From positions 1-45,811 of the forward strand of contig JACCRE010000270.1 in the NCBI GenBank assembly GCA_013813775.1: DNA of 45,811 nucleotides, read 5' to 3'. Positions 8,760-16,581 of the stretch are shown here, in pieces. The stretch's first letter is position 1; each line of letters opens with the position of its first letter. The position numbers were made by a program, and so were the translations under genes. This DNA is from Planctomycetaceae bacterium. GTDB taxonomy: Bacteria; Planctomycetota; Planctomycetia; Planctomycetales; Planctomycetaceae. Under the pieces are notes generated by a model. It searched no databases. It was not told the DNA's origin and saw nothing but the letters and a program-made list of their open reading frames with translations.

Positions 8760-9016
8760 CGAATACGAAATGGAACGATGATGCCGGTGCGAGTTCGAAG
8801 CCGTAAGAACATTTCACAACTTCGGATCAAAGGCCGCAAAGAGGCACAAGATACGCAAATGATGAACGAGCGCCCTGGAATCTGATTCCTGAGAAGCACT
8901 GGCAAAGCCCGTGGCATCTCACCCGAATCTCAGTCGTGACAGACCATTGCCGCGTTTCGATCGATGGTTTTTCTTCTGCGTCTTTTGTGCCTCTTCACGG
9001 CGAATCTTCCGTCAGT
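8760..9016. other. Gap between miaB and the small membrane gene; holds a repeat
   Basis: No convincing gene is seen. The stretch contains most of the inverted repeat listed at 8834-9000 and presumably the miaB promoter, which I could not place. Confidence 0.5.
8834..9000. repeat. Imperfect long inverted repeat (GAGGCACAA family)
   Basis: The left arm GCCGCAAAGAGGCACAAGA and the right arm, read in reverse complement as GCCGTGAAGAGGCACAAAA, match with few differences and continue into ACGCA on both sides. They enclose about 110 bp of unrelated sequence. The layout resembles a small non-autonomous repeat module in the gap upstream of miaB. Confidence 0.65.
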
Positions 9017-9193
9017 CTAGCGCTCCGCGGGAGTTTCGGAAGGCTTCGCCGCTGCGGCCGCTCGGCGTGCGTTACCCGTTTGGACCGCCAAATCGCGACG
9101 GACCTTTTGCTCGTGCGATTTCATGAGGGTCAGGAGCGTGCGAATCGCCAGAAACGAGGCGAACGCGCATAAAGCAATGCTGCCGCCGTCCAT
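9017..9193 (-). CDS. Small single-span membrane protein (58 aa)
   Basis: A short frame from ATG 9193 to TAG 9017 encodes MDGGSIALCAFASFLAIRTL followed by LTLMKSHEQKVRRDL and an Ala/Lys-rich tail. The first 25 residues form one hydrophobic helix and the remainder is a charged cytoplasmic-type tail. An AGGA motif lies about 10 bases upstream of the ATG. I have no family name; the hydrophobic-then-basic layout makes chance unlikely. It lies between miaB and efp on the same strand. Confidence 0.5.
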   Translation of the reverse strand: MDGGSIALCAFASFLAIRTLLTLMKSHEQKVRRDLAVQTGNARRAAAAAKPSETPAER

Positions 9194-9237
9194 GGCCCGC
9201 CATCCTCATTCTATTTTTCGTGTGTCCTCACACAACT

Positions 9238-9401
9238 CCCCTCTCCTTGGGGAGAGGGGCCGGGGGTGAGGGGAGGTCTGACGCGCCGCTTGCGCTCGTT
9301 TCCGTTTCGCGCGAGAAATATCGAGGTTAACGGGCGCGGCCGAATGGATGCTTCCGCCGCCTCGTCCCCTCACCCCTGCCCCTCTCCCGAGAGGAGAGGG
9401 G
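9238..9401. repeat. Inverted-repeat element, CCCCTCTCC family, copy 1
   Basis: The left arm (CCCCTCTCCTTGGGGAGAGG, continuing to a GGGTGAGGGG end) and the right arm (CCCCTCACCCCTGCCCCTCT onward) are inverted copies of about 36 bp with a handful of differences. Each arm also folds on itself (CCCCTCTCC / GGAGAGGGG). It ends 13 bp past the efp stop, so its right arm may also act as the efp terminator. A second copy of the family is at 25238-25386. Confidence 0.8.
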
Positions 9402-9414
9402 TTCTATTGGACGA

Positions 9415-9984
9415 TCACGTCGAAACGCGTTCGACGTACTCGCCCGTTTCGGTGGAAATCTTGACTTTGTCGCCTTCGCGAATGAAGGCGGGAACTTGAA
9501 TCTCGCTGCCGGTCTCGACCGTGGCGGGCTTGGTCACGTTCGTCGCCGTATTGCCGCGAGCGGCCGGCTCGGTGTACGTCACCGTCAACACGACATGGCT
9601 GGGCGGAGACATATCGATCACGTTGCCGTTGTAAAGCAGCAGATCGACCTTGTCGCCTTCCTTGAGAAACCGCATCCGCTCTTCGACGCTCTCCACCGGC
9701 AACGTGTATTGTTCGTACGTGCCGTTGTCCATGAAGACGTAGCCGGCCGTGTCGCGATACGAGTATTGACCCTGCGTCTTTTGCACGTCCGCCGATGACA
9801 GACTGTCGCCGCTGCGGTAGTTGCGGTCGATGATCGTGCCTTTGAGAAGGTTCTTCAACCGCGTCTTATAGATCGCCTGGCCCTTGCCGGGCTTGACGAA
9901 GTTCAGTTCGAGGATTTCCCAAGGATCGCCATCGATCTCGACCTTCAGGCCCTTCTTGAGTTCACCGACATTGATCGCGGGCAT
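9415..9984 (-). CDS. efp: Elongation factor P
   Basis: 189 aa from the ATG at 9984, the exact family size; an open extension further upstream is not part of the protein. EF-P binds the ribosome between the P and E sites and relieves stalling at consecutive prolines. The three-domain layout is complete: KOW-like N-terminus (VGELKKGLKVEIDGDPWEI), modification loop KPGKGQAIYKTRLKN with Lys at position 34, two OB domains and the usual C-terminal motif (GDKVKISTETGEYVER). K34 is the residue that EpmA/EpmB-type systems beta-lysylate, and an epmB homologue lies 1.4 kb away. The gene ends just before a repeat hairpin. Confidence 0.96.
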   Translation of the reverse strand: MPAINVGELKKGLKVEIDGDPWEILELNFVKPGKGQAIYKTRLKNLLKGTIIDRNYRSGDSLSSADVQKTQGQYSYRDTAGYVFMDNGTYEQYTLPVESVEERMRFLKEGDKVDLLLYNGNVIDMSPPSHVVLTVTYTEPAARGNTATNVTKPATVETGSEIQVPAFIREGDKVKISTETGEYVERVST

Positions 9985-10415
9985 ACGGCAACGCTTCTCA
10001 GTCCAGGGGGCAACAAGAGATTCGCCAGAACAGTGGCAGCTCGGCCCCCTCGCGAGGTCTGGCTGTGTCCTGTCAACCGCAACGACGATATCACATCGCC
10101 CGTTCGGTGAAAATGCCGCCAAATGCTGATGTAAGGCTGGCGTCTGAGCCGGAAACGTCAGTGACCGGAGCGCATCTCGCTCGACCATCTCCAGTCGCTG
10201 ACGCTCCTGGCTCACGGTACGGAGTACGACCTTGGGAATTCCGAAATCCCGGCAAGCAACTTTTATGTCGGGCGCACGATGATCGATCGCCCGCTTGCTC
10301 GTGAGGGCGAATCTGAGGCACCGCCCGTAGCCTGCGAGCATCGCCTATTTTTGCGGAGTCGTCTTCCCAGACCGGGACGAAAGCAACCGGCTGAGGCTTC
10401 GTTGGGAGAAGGACT
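9985..10415. other. Divergent gap between efp and the hydrolase-like gene
   Basis: About 430 bp between two divergently transcribed genes. Open frames here read as shadows or as an in-frame extension of efp. It contains the inverted repeat listed at 10146-10213 and must hold both promoters, but I cannot place -35/-10 boxes with confidence. Confidence 0.5.
10146..10213. repeat. Imperfect inverted repeat (GAGCC-ACGTCAG-GACCGGAG family)
   Basis: The left arm GAGCCGGAAACGTCAGTGAC and the reverse complement of the right arm, GAGCCAGGAGCGTCAGCGAC, differ at about four positions; both continue into (C/T)GGAG. The 68 bp unit could fold into one long stem. It sits in the divergent promoter region upstream of efp. 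Confidence 0.65.
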
Positions 10416-11393
10416 ATGGCTGGCTGCGAGTTCGCCGAGGATCCGAATCCCGCCGTTCGGGGCACGACGCTCTACCCGGCGAAAGGCAGCGCCTGCATGA
10501 AGGAGACGGCGGTCTATTTGCCACTCGGACATGATTTTCTGACGGCGAAACTGCACGTCGTGCTCTGGATTCACGGCTATTACGTGAAAAGTGCTCGCGA
10601 TCTGCTGGAGCCAGCCGATTCGGACAAGGACATGTTCCTACGGCAGAACGTCATTTCCACCCGGAAGGACGTCGTGCTGATCGCCCCTTGGCTGGGTTAC
10701 AAATATGTAGGAGGGGGAAGCCTGGGCCTTGGCGATCTCGGGAAGGGCAACGGCTGCCAGAAATATCTCGACGAAGTGCTCAAGGCACTGAGCCGGTTCC
10801 GAAGGGACCACGCGGCGAAAGCGGCCGGCAACGTACCAGGCACCGGTGAACCGCCGGCCTTGGCGATCGAAAGCCTGGCCGTCGCCGGCCACTCGGCGGG
10901 TGGGGCGATGATGCGCGACGCCGTCGCCGCCCTCGGCGACCAGCGGTCGAGCCTCAAGGAGTGCTGGGGGTTCGACTGTTTGTACGACGACCTCTGGCCC
11001 GGGTGGGTCACGAGTTCCGCGCTCAGCGACGTTAAGCTCTACATGTATTTCGCGAAAGGAATTCGTGGTTCCCGAGTCATCGACCTCTGGACGAAAACCT
11101 ACGGCACGCTGAAGAAGCCGCGTCCCGGAGGCCGGCCGAGAAATGTTTTCATGACTCCTTCGCTCAAGGCGCTGGGAACGCTCGTCGATCGAACCGCGTT
11201 TCAGACGAGCGAAGAAATCCAAAAGAAGACTGCTCTCGACGACTACGAGCGACTTCGCAAGGCCGCCGATCCGCTGCTCGATAGCCGCAATCCCGGCGAA
11301 TACTGGTCGAAGCTGTCTTCAAAGCTCAAAGGACACTTCGAGGTCGTCGCCGACGTTTTCGGCCCGCGGATCGGGCAGTCGGCGTCGTTGTAA
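10416..11393 (+). CDS. Alpha/beta-hydrolase-like protein of unknown function
   Basis: 325 aa from the ATG at 10416, which has a strong GGGAGAAGG ribosome site; the ATG at 10497 would be an alternative. The sequence HVVLWIHGYY fits the HG oxyanion motif after strand 3 of the alpha/beta-hydrolase fold, and VAGHSAGGAMM is the GxSxG nucleophile elbow (Ser in GHSAGG). The C-terminal part has no motif I know, and the His of a triad is not certain. No signal peptide is obvious, so it is probably cytoplasmic. It is 16 bp upstream of epmB on the same strand, so the two may be coexpressed. Substrate unknown. Confidence 0.7.
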   Translation: MAGCEFAEDPNPAVRGTTLYPAKGSACMKETAVYLPLGHDFLTAKLHVVLWIHGYYVKSARDLLEPADSDKDMFLRQNVISTRKDVVLIAPWLGYKYVGGGSLGLGDLGKGNGCQKYLDEVLKALSRFRRDHAAKAAGNVPGTGEPPALAIESLAVAGHSAGGAMMRDAVAALGDQRSSLKECWGFDCLYDDLWPGWVTSSALSDVKLYMYFAKGIRGSRVIDLWTKTYGTLKKPRPGGRPRNVFMTPSLKALGTLVDRTAFQTSEEIQKKTALDDYERLRKAADPLLDSRNPGEYWSKLSSKLKGHFEVVADVFGPRIGQSASL

Positions 11394-11409
11394 TTCCTGC
11401 TCGCGGGAC

Positions 11410-12495
11410 ATGAGGGCGGTTGGCGTACTACGATGCCGATCCAGCCTCCTTACCGCCCCCAACCCCGAGTGGCGTTGTTTCGTGTCCGTTGCAGAACCGT
11501 TTGTCGCTCGCGACTCCCGACCCGCCTACTTCCGCTCTCTCGCCGAGGCCATCCGCGATCCCGACGAACTCATCACGTCGCTCGACTTGCCGGACACTCT
11601 TCGCGAGCCGGCCCGGCGGGCCGCGGTGTCGTTCCCGCTGATCGTGCCGCGAAGCTTTCTCGCCCGGATGCGGCCGGCTGATCCCGACGATCCTCTCTTG
11701 CGGCAGGTCTTGCCGATCGGTGCCGAGAACGATTCGGTGGAGGGGTTCATCGCCGATGCCGTCGGCGATCTTCACGCCCGGACGGCGCCCGGACTCATTC
11801 ACAAGTATCATGGCCGCGCGTTGCTGATCGCCGCCGGCTCCTGTGCGGTCAACTGCCGGTATTGCTTCCGCCGACACTACCCTTACCAGGACGATCCTCG
11901 CCGGCCTGATGATTGGGAGCCTGCACTCGCGGCGATCGAAGCCGACCGGTCGCTCACCGAGATCATCCTCAGCGGCGGCGACCCTTTGATGCTGACCGAT
12001 TCGCGGCTCGCGTCGCTCGTCGCGCATCTCGAAGGTATTTCTCATGTCCGAAGGCTGCGAATTCACACGCGACTGCCGATCGTACTGCCCGATCGTGTGA
12101 CGGCGGAACTGCTCGACCTGTTCGCGTCGACCCGACTCGCGACGGCCGTCGTCGTGCATGCGAACCACCCGCGGGAGGTCGTCGGCGATTGCGCGGTGGC
12201 CTTGAAAGCACTGGCCGCGTCGCCTGCGTCCCTTCTCAATCAGGCGGTGCTGCTGCGCGGCGTGAATGACGATGCCGACATCCTTGCGGAGCTGTCGGAA
12301 CGGCTCTTCATGCTCGGCGTGTTGCCGTACTACCTGCATCAGCTCGACCGCGTCGCCGGTGCGGCCCACTTTGAAGTTCCGGAAGCGACGGGACTCGCGG
12401 TCGTCGCCGAACTTGCACGTCGTCTGCCCGGATATCTCGTTCCGCGTTATGTCCGCGAGACGGCGGGCGAACCGGGCAAGACATCGATCCATTGA
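11410..12495 (+). CDS. epmB: EF-P beta-lysylation radical-SAM aminomutase
   Basis: 361 aa from ATG 11410; a GTG at 11482 in the same frame would give a 337-aa protein closer to E. coli EpmB and may be the true start. The radical-SAM cysteines are C145, C149 and C152 in CAVNCRYCFRRHYPY, nearly the E. coli EpmB motif; ILSGGDPLML follows. EpmB converts (S)-alpha-lysine to (R)-beta-lysine, which EpmA attaches to Lys34 of EF-P. The short N-terminus and CRYCFRR favour EpmB over catabolic KamA, of which a separate homologue lies at 34270-35682. No epmA is visible in the window. The nearby efp has the target Lys. Confidence 0.87.
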   Translation: MRAVGVLRCRSSLLTAPNPEWRCFVSVAEPFVARDSRPAYFRSLAEAIRDPDELITSLDLPDTLREPARRAAVSFPLIVPRSFLARMRPADPDDPLLRQVLPIGAENDSVEGFIADAVGDLHARTAPGLIHKYHGRALLIAAGSCAVNCRYCFRRHYPYQDDPRRPDDWEPALAAIEADRSLTEIILSGGDPLMLTDSRLASLVAHLEGISHVRRLRIHTRLPIVLPDRVTAELLDLFASTRLATAVVVHANHPREVVGDCAVALKALAASPASLLNQAVLLRGVNDDADILAELSERLFMLGVLPYYLHQLDRVAGAAHFEVPEATGLAVVAELARRLPGYLVPRYVRETAGEPGKTSIH

Positions 12496-12515
12496 CGAGG
12501 CTCCGGAAACGGTGC

Positions 12516-12541
12516 GAGGCCCCGGCAGCCGCCGGGGCCTC
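12516..12541. terminator. GC-rich hairpin between convergent genes
   Basis: A perfect 11 bp stem (GAGGCCCCGGC / GCCGGGGCCTC) with a 4-base AGCC loop lies between the epmB stop and the stop of the convergent coiled-coil gene. It has no T-run, so a bidirectional terminator is inferred mainly from position. Confidence 0.65.
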
Positions 12542-12582
12542 GACGAAATAAGTGCCTCGACGAGATAATGACCGACCGCGAA

Positions 12583-13263
12583 TCACTGAGGTCGCCGCTG
12601 GCCGCGTAGGCTCGCAAGATCAAACGTCTCGCCCTGCATTTCCTTCCACTGCGCCTTCTGATCGTCGTCGAGCAGCGCCGCAACCTGCTTTTCAGTCTCC
12701 TCGCGGCTTTGCTGTGCCTTCTCACGACCGCCGTCGCCTTGGCCGAACGCCTCGCGACGCTTTTCCGCCTGCGCGTCGAGCGTCGTCTCGATCTTTTGCT
12801 TCTGTTCCGGCGTCAGCTTCAGCTTGGCCGCGACCTCCTCGCCGCGTAATGCCTCGACCCCGGCGGCCTGAAGCGAAATCTGGTCGAGCCGCTGCTTCTG
12901 ATCCTCGTTGAGGACTTCGTCGATCTTCTTCTCCGTCTCGCGGATCAGGCTCTCGATCTTCTCCCGGTTCTTCTCGAACTGCTCGCGTGCCTGCTCTCGC
13001 GACGTGCCCTCCCCGACAGAGACCAACCCGCGAAGCTGTTCACGGTGCTTGTCGGACGCGCTTTGCAGCTTCGTTTGCTGGTCGCTCGTGACTTTGAGTT
13101 CGTCTTGGACCGGCTTGGCCTGCACGAGAAAGATCCGGATGCCCTGCTGCATCCCGAAGTACCCTCGGCCGCCCCGGTCCTGTGCGACGGAGGCCGACGT
13201 GGTCAACAGCACGGCGGCGATTGCCACGAAAGATCCCATCCGCCTGAGCATTCGGTGCTTCAT
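12583..13263 (-). CDS. Secreted coiled-coil protein (LTxxQ/Spy-like) of unknown function
   Basis: 226 aa from the ATG at 13263. Residues 1-28 form a signal peptide (MKHRMLRRMGSFVAIAAVLL, then TTSASVAQ). The mature part is almost wholly charged helix with repeated Glu/Lys/Gln heptads and motifs of the type LKLTPEQKQKIE and LNEDQKQRLDQI, which recall the LTxxQ repeats of periplasmic Spy/CpxP-type chaperones. The length and repeated motif suggest two or more such helical hairpins. A periplasmic sensor or chaperone role is inference. It is convergent with epmB across the hairpin at 12516-12541. Confidence 0.7.
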   Translation of the reverse strand: MKHRMLRRMGSFVAIAAVLLTTSASVAQDRGGRGYFGMQQGIRIFLVQAKPVQDELKVTSDQQTKLQSASDKHREQLRGLVSVGEGTSREQAREQFEKNREKIESLIRETEKKIDEVLNEDQKQRLDQISLQAAGVEALRGEEVAAKLKLTPEQKQKIETTLDAQAEKRREAFGQGDGGREKAQQSREETEKQVAALLDDDQKAQWKEMQGETFDLASLRGQRRPQ

Positions 13264-13387
13264 CACGAGACCCTTTTCGAGAGCGTGAAGAGGAACAGCG
13301 TGTCGGCACGACCATGGCGACGCGCTTGAGATTACTGACTCGTCAAGTCCAACGCGCTTCCAGTCGGAACGCCCTTGAACACGCGTG

Positions 13388-13560
13388 ATACGGATTCTTA
13401 CATGAAAGGGCGCGGGGTGGCCCGGCCCGAAGGGCCGGGTCGCGCAGCGACAAGACGCCGGTCTTTCCACGTTCGAGCGGCCAAGACAGGCTTCCTGCGG
13501 CTCCGCCGCCCGGCCTTGCAGGCCGGGCCACCCCGCGCTGTTTCAATCTGGAATCCGTAT
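13388..13560. repeat. MITE-like element with terminal inverted repeats
   Basis: The ends are ATACGGATTC and GAATCCGTAT, perfect inverted 10-mers. Inside them come GAAA/TTTC and then CGCGGGGTGGCCCGGCC on the left with its exact inverse on the right. The whole is 173 bp, with about 40 bp of imperfect terminal repeat and a further internal GC hairpin on each side. The structure looks like a non-autonomous mobile or REP-like element. It lies between the coiled-coil and PEP-CTERM genes. Confidence 0.8.
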
Positions 13561-13609
13561 GAGACGACCGGAGCAGTGCGCTTCAGCGCCTCCACCACCA
13601 AAAATGAAA

Positions 13610-13636
13610 CCGTGCCTGATGGAGCATCGGGCACGG
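13610..13636 (-). terminator. Rho-independent terminator of the PEP-CTERM gene
   Basis: On the minus strand, about 30 bases after the stop, a CCGTGCC(C/T)GATG stem pairs with its inverse around a 3-base loop and is followed by a T-rich run (TTTCATTTTT). This is the most typical intrinsic terminator in the window. Confidence 0.75.
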
Positions 13637-13665
13637 CCGGCGGATTGTGCTGAGAACAGCGCGGT

Positions 13666-14481
13666 TCAAGCGGCTGCGGATGCGACCGGGCGTCTTCGCA
13701 GCCGATAACCGACGCCGGCGAGAGACAGGAGGCCGCACAGGACCATCGAGGACGGCTCGGGCACGGCTGCCGAGGAGACGAGGGCGAACGTGAGATCGCT
13801 GCCCGAGGCGACGATCGCGCTGCCGTCGACGATGATTTCGATGGCACCAACGTTCGTCGGCGTCAGCGCACCGCCCGGCCCCACGAATGAGGAGTACAGC
13901 AGCACGTAATCTCCCATGAAGCCGTTCGTCAGCAGTTGCGCGCCGCTTGTGAAAAGCGCGCCGGTCGCGGCGTTGTAGAGATTCACGGTCAGCATCAGCC
14001 CGCTGCCGGTCACCGTCAGGTTCTCGAACACAAAACCCGCGTTCGTTCCGCCCTGCGTCAGATCCACTCCCCCGAGGCCCATCGGCGAGAGCATTCCGTC
14101 GGCCCCGCCGTCGTAGATCAGATTGGCCGTGCCGCGAGCGGTCGACGAGAATTGATCGAAATTGAAGATGTCGGTATCGACCTCGTTCGACGAGGCTCTG
14201 ACGGTCTGCGTGCCGAACCCGATCTGGCCCGTCTTGTTCACGATGATCTCGCGCGACATGCCCAGCACACCGGCCTGCCCACCCAGCGAGCTGATCACAG
14301 GCACGCCGTTGATCGTGTCGTCGCTGGCGACCTGACCGCCGGCGGGAGACGAAAAGCCGTCGATCACCAAATCGGCCTGCAGTGGTGCGGCGGAGAGTAG
14401 TCCGACGCCAAAGCAGAAAACGCCTCGAAAAAACAGGTTTGGCACGAGAAATCCGTCCTGCACGATAATTGTTGAGGACAA
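13666..14481 (-). CDS. PEP-CTERM sorting-signal protein
   Basis: 271 aa. The C-terminus has the complete PEP-CTERM signal: VPEPSS at residues 240-245, a hydrophobic stretch (MVLCGLLSLAGVGY) and a basic end (RLRRRP). Proteins with this tail are processed by an exosortase and exported to the surface or matrix. An N-terminal hydrophobic segment (GVFCFGVGLLSAAPLQA) serves as signal peptide. The middle is a Gly/Thr/Asn-rich beta-type domain of unknown function. No exosortase gene lies in this window. A clear terminator follows. Confidence 0.85.
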   Translation of the reverse strand: MSSTIIVQDGFLVPNLFFRGVFCFGVGLLSAAPLQADLVIDGFSSPAGGQVASDDTINGVPVISSLGGQAGVLGMSREIIVNKTGQIGFGTQTVRASSNEVDTDIFNFDQFSSTARGTANLIYDGGADGMLSPMGLGGVDLTQGGTNAGFVFENLTVTGSGLMLTVNLYNAATGALFTSGAQLLTNGFMGDYVLLYSSFVGPGGALTPTNVGAIEIIVDGSAIVASGSDLTFALVSSAAVPEPSSMVLCGLLSLAGVGYRLRRRPVASAAA

Positions 14482-14780
14482 ATGGCCCAGCTTGTCCGAA
14501 AGTCACTCCGAATCGCAGTTCACCCACTCTGATTTCCCGACCTACCTGCTGTCAATCTCCGCCTTGTCGATTTGTCCGAACCAGTACATATCGGCACGCC
14601 GAGCGATGCCTGCCACAGTGAACGATGGTGAAGGCAACCGGCAGAGCCGTCGCGGTTTGGGAAGAAGCCAAATCCACGACGAAGGTGCAGCCGCGCAGTC
14701 AGAATCGACATTGGGATCGGGCGAGGCACGTGCGCCTCCGCTCCGCGTTCGTTTCGCGAAACGGGCCGGTACAGCCGGCT
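14482..14780. other. Upstream region of the PEP-CTERM gene
   Basis: 299 bp with no convincing gene. It contains a perfect 14 bp palindrome, CGTTTCGCGAAACG (14750-14763), just past the DinB stop, which could be that gene's terminator stem. Confidence 0.45.
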
Positions 14781-15281
14781 CTATTCATCGCCCGACGGTC
14801 CGTACATCCCCGGCACCGGCACGTCATTCAGCCGCAGGTAGACCGAGAGGATCGCGCGGTGGTGGATGATGTGATTGATCACGAACGTGCGGATTACGCC
14901 GGCCCGGGGCATGGTGATCATCGCCTGGCCGCCCTTGAGCAGCGACCAGTTCTTGGTCATCGCTTCATCGCTCGCAGAGGCGATGGCTTTCTTCGCGCTG
15001 GCGACATTTTGATCGAAATGCTCCAGGATCTCGCGCGTCGAACTCAGTTTCGGCGACTGATACGGCTCGCCGCTGGACGGGGCGATGTCCCATGCATCCC
15101 GATTGATCGTGCCGTCGACCCAGCCGGGCATCTCGGCGATGTGATTCGCGTTCCAGCCGATCGTGTTCGACTTCGGATGCGCCTTCCAGTCGAGCTTGTC
15201 GTCCGGGATGCGCTCCAGCACCTTCCGCGTGCTGGCCATTTCCTGTTCGAACTCGGGGAGAATGGATTCGGCGTAAGTCAA
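14781..15281 (-). CDS. DinB-family metal-binding protein
   Basis: 166 aa, a typical length for DinB/YfiT four-helix-bundle proteins. Candidate metal ligands are the His in WNANHIAEMP and the HxxxH-like pair in INHIIHHRAILSVYL near the C-terminus. The family includes thiol-dependent transferases and stress proteins, but most members have no known substrate. A second DinB protein lies at 30451-30951 and is only distantly similar. No operon partner is apparent. Confidence 0.85.
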   Translation of the reverse strand: MTYAESILPEFEQEMASTRKVLERIPDDKLDWKAHPKSNTIGWNANHIAEMPGWVDGTINRDAWDIAPSSGEPYQSPKLSSTREILEHFDQNVASAKKAIASASDEAMTKNWSLLKGGQAMITMPRAGVIRTFVINHIIHHRAILSVYLRLNDVPVPGMYGPSGDE

Positions 15282-15301
15282 TTGAAGCTCCTAAATAGAA
15301 T

Positions 15302-15508
15302 TTACGCGATCGAATGCGGAGGCTCGTTGTCGGCCGTGTTCCGGTCCGAGCTGTTCGCATCGTGGATTGACTCGGCTGTTCCAGATAAGCGAAAAGCAAT
15401 AGCCTCTCGCGCCGACCTTCGAATCTTCGGATCGTCCGGAGAAAGCAGGACGGCGTCGATCGCGACGGAATACGCTTTAGGCGTTGTGCTCACAAGCATC
15501 CGGACCAT
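15302..15508 (-). CDS. Possible small protein, unrecognised
   Basis: A 68-aa frame with ordinary composition (TTPKAYSVAIDAVLLSPDDP, then IRRSAREAIAFRL) in a 321 bp gap between the DinB and HNH genes. It does not have the Arg-rich look of the shadow frames, but it has no clear ribosome site and no family I know. It may be the remnant of a larger gene. Confidence 0.25.
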   Translation of the reverse strand: MVRMLVSTTPKAYSVAIDAVLLSPDDPKIRRSAREAIAFRLSGTAESIHDANSSDRNTADNEPPHSIA

Positions 15509-15603
15509 CTACGTCGTCGCCCCGCCCACTTCTGGTTTTGAAATAAGACACTCTCGACATCGTTCTCACCCACCCGGCCGGCCGCTAGTACTCGGCGCTA
15601 GAG

Positions 15604-16406
15604 CTACCCGCGGAAAATCACCTCATTGTGGTAGTCAATGAACCGCTGTCCAACCTTGTGCGCGCCCGCCTGCCGGAGCATATGCGTCTCTAACCGCAGC
15701 GCCCCGAGATCGCAAGCCGCGTGGTGATTGGGGCACAGGCATACGACATTCTCCGCTCTATCTGGACCATTGTGCGGCTTGCCGAGTGGTTGCAGGTGAT
15801 GACCTTCCGCGTAACAAGAGCCATCGGCCAATAGGACTGACCCGCCGCAGATTTGGCAGCGATGGTTATGATTTCGCTTCACCCAGTTCGCCAGGGCTGT
15901 GTCCCGAACAATGCGGGAAATAGTCGTTTCAACCCGATCGGACGGCGGTGCGTTCAAGTCCGCCGCCGGAGGAAAGACAAGCTCGAGCGGAGTGTGGTCC
16001 AAGTCGTTGCCGACGTTGCCAATCACCTCCGCCAACCGGCTCCGGTAGCGGTTGAGCGTAAACGTGGAGGCCAGAGCAATCCAGTTAGCCAGGTCGGGCG
16101 GCATCGGCGGTAACCACAACCGCCCGTAGTCTCGCAGCGAACCCTGCTCGCGTGTTTGGGCTGCATCGGTAGGCCCGACCCGATCAGGCCACTGTCGCGG
16201 CCGACCCGGAGCCGCAGCTCGACGCGGCCACCCCCGCGCACCGTCAGCAGGGCGTATGGGATACTGTTGCTCCCGGCGCGCATGGGCCACCCGACCCGGA
16301 CATGACGGGGAACCCCGACGGTGTAGAAGTCGGCGCCATCCCGACGGAGCATGGGAGCCAACTGCTCCGCGATCGCCCGGCACTCGGCAGGCCACTCGTC
16401 GAACAT
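15604..16406 (-). pseudogene. Frameshifted HNH endonuclease
   Basis: The C-terminal half holds a full HNH nuclease domain: CQICGGSV, then AEGHHLQPLGKP, DRAENVVCLCPNHHAACD and the end FIDYHNEVIFRG. The likely true N-terminus lies in another frame starting at 16406 (MFDEWPAECRAIAEQLAPML) and runs to about 16150; around 16135-16200 the coding moves to the frame of LRDYGRLWLPPMPPDLANWI. Both segments look like real protein before and after the switch. One indel would restore a protein of about 265 aa. It may be a genuine pseudogene or an assembly error. Confidence 0.65.
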
Positions 16407-16581
16407 CGCTGTTCCTCGCGTGCTCTAGGGGCGAACTCTGCTTCTTCCCGTGATACCGCGTGTGAAGAAACGCACGCAGGGTATCCGAATTCGATGGAGG
16501 CTGGTGGCCAAAACCGTTTGCGACGAAACCGTTTCCGCGGAACGAATGAACGATCTTGAAGGCCGGCACGGAAAACTCGCG

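Noticed and set aside
9985-10341. N-terminal extension of efp giving a 308-aa protein
   Set aside because: EF-P is 185-190 aa; the ATG at 9984 gives exactly that and the extension has no EF-P similarity.
11428-12492. 354-aa minus-strand frame opposite epmB
   Set aside because: Antisense to a radical-SAM gene with CxxxCxxC; shadow composition.
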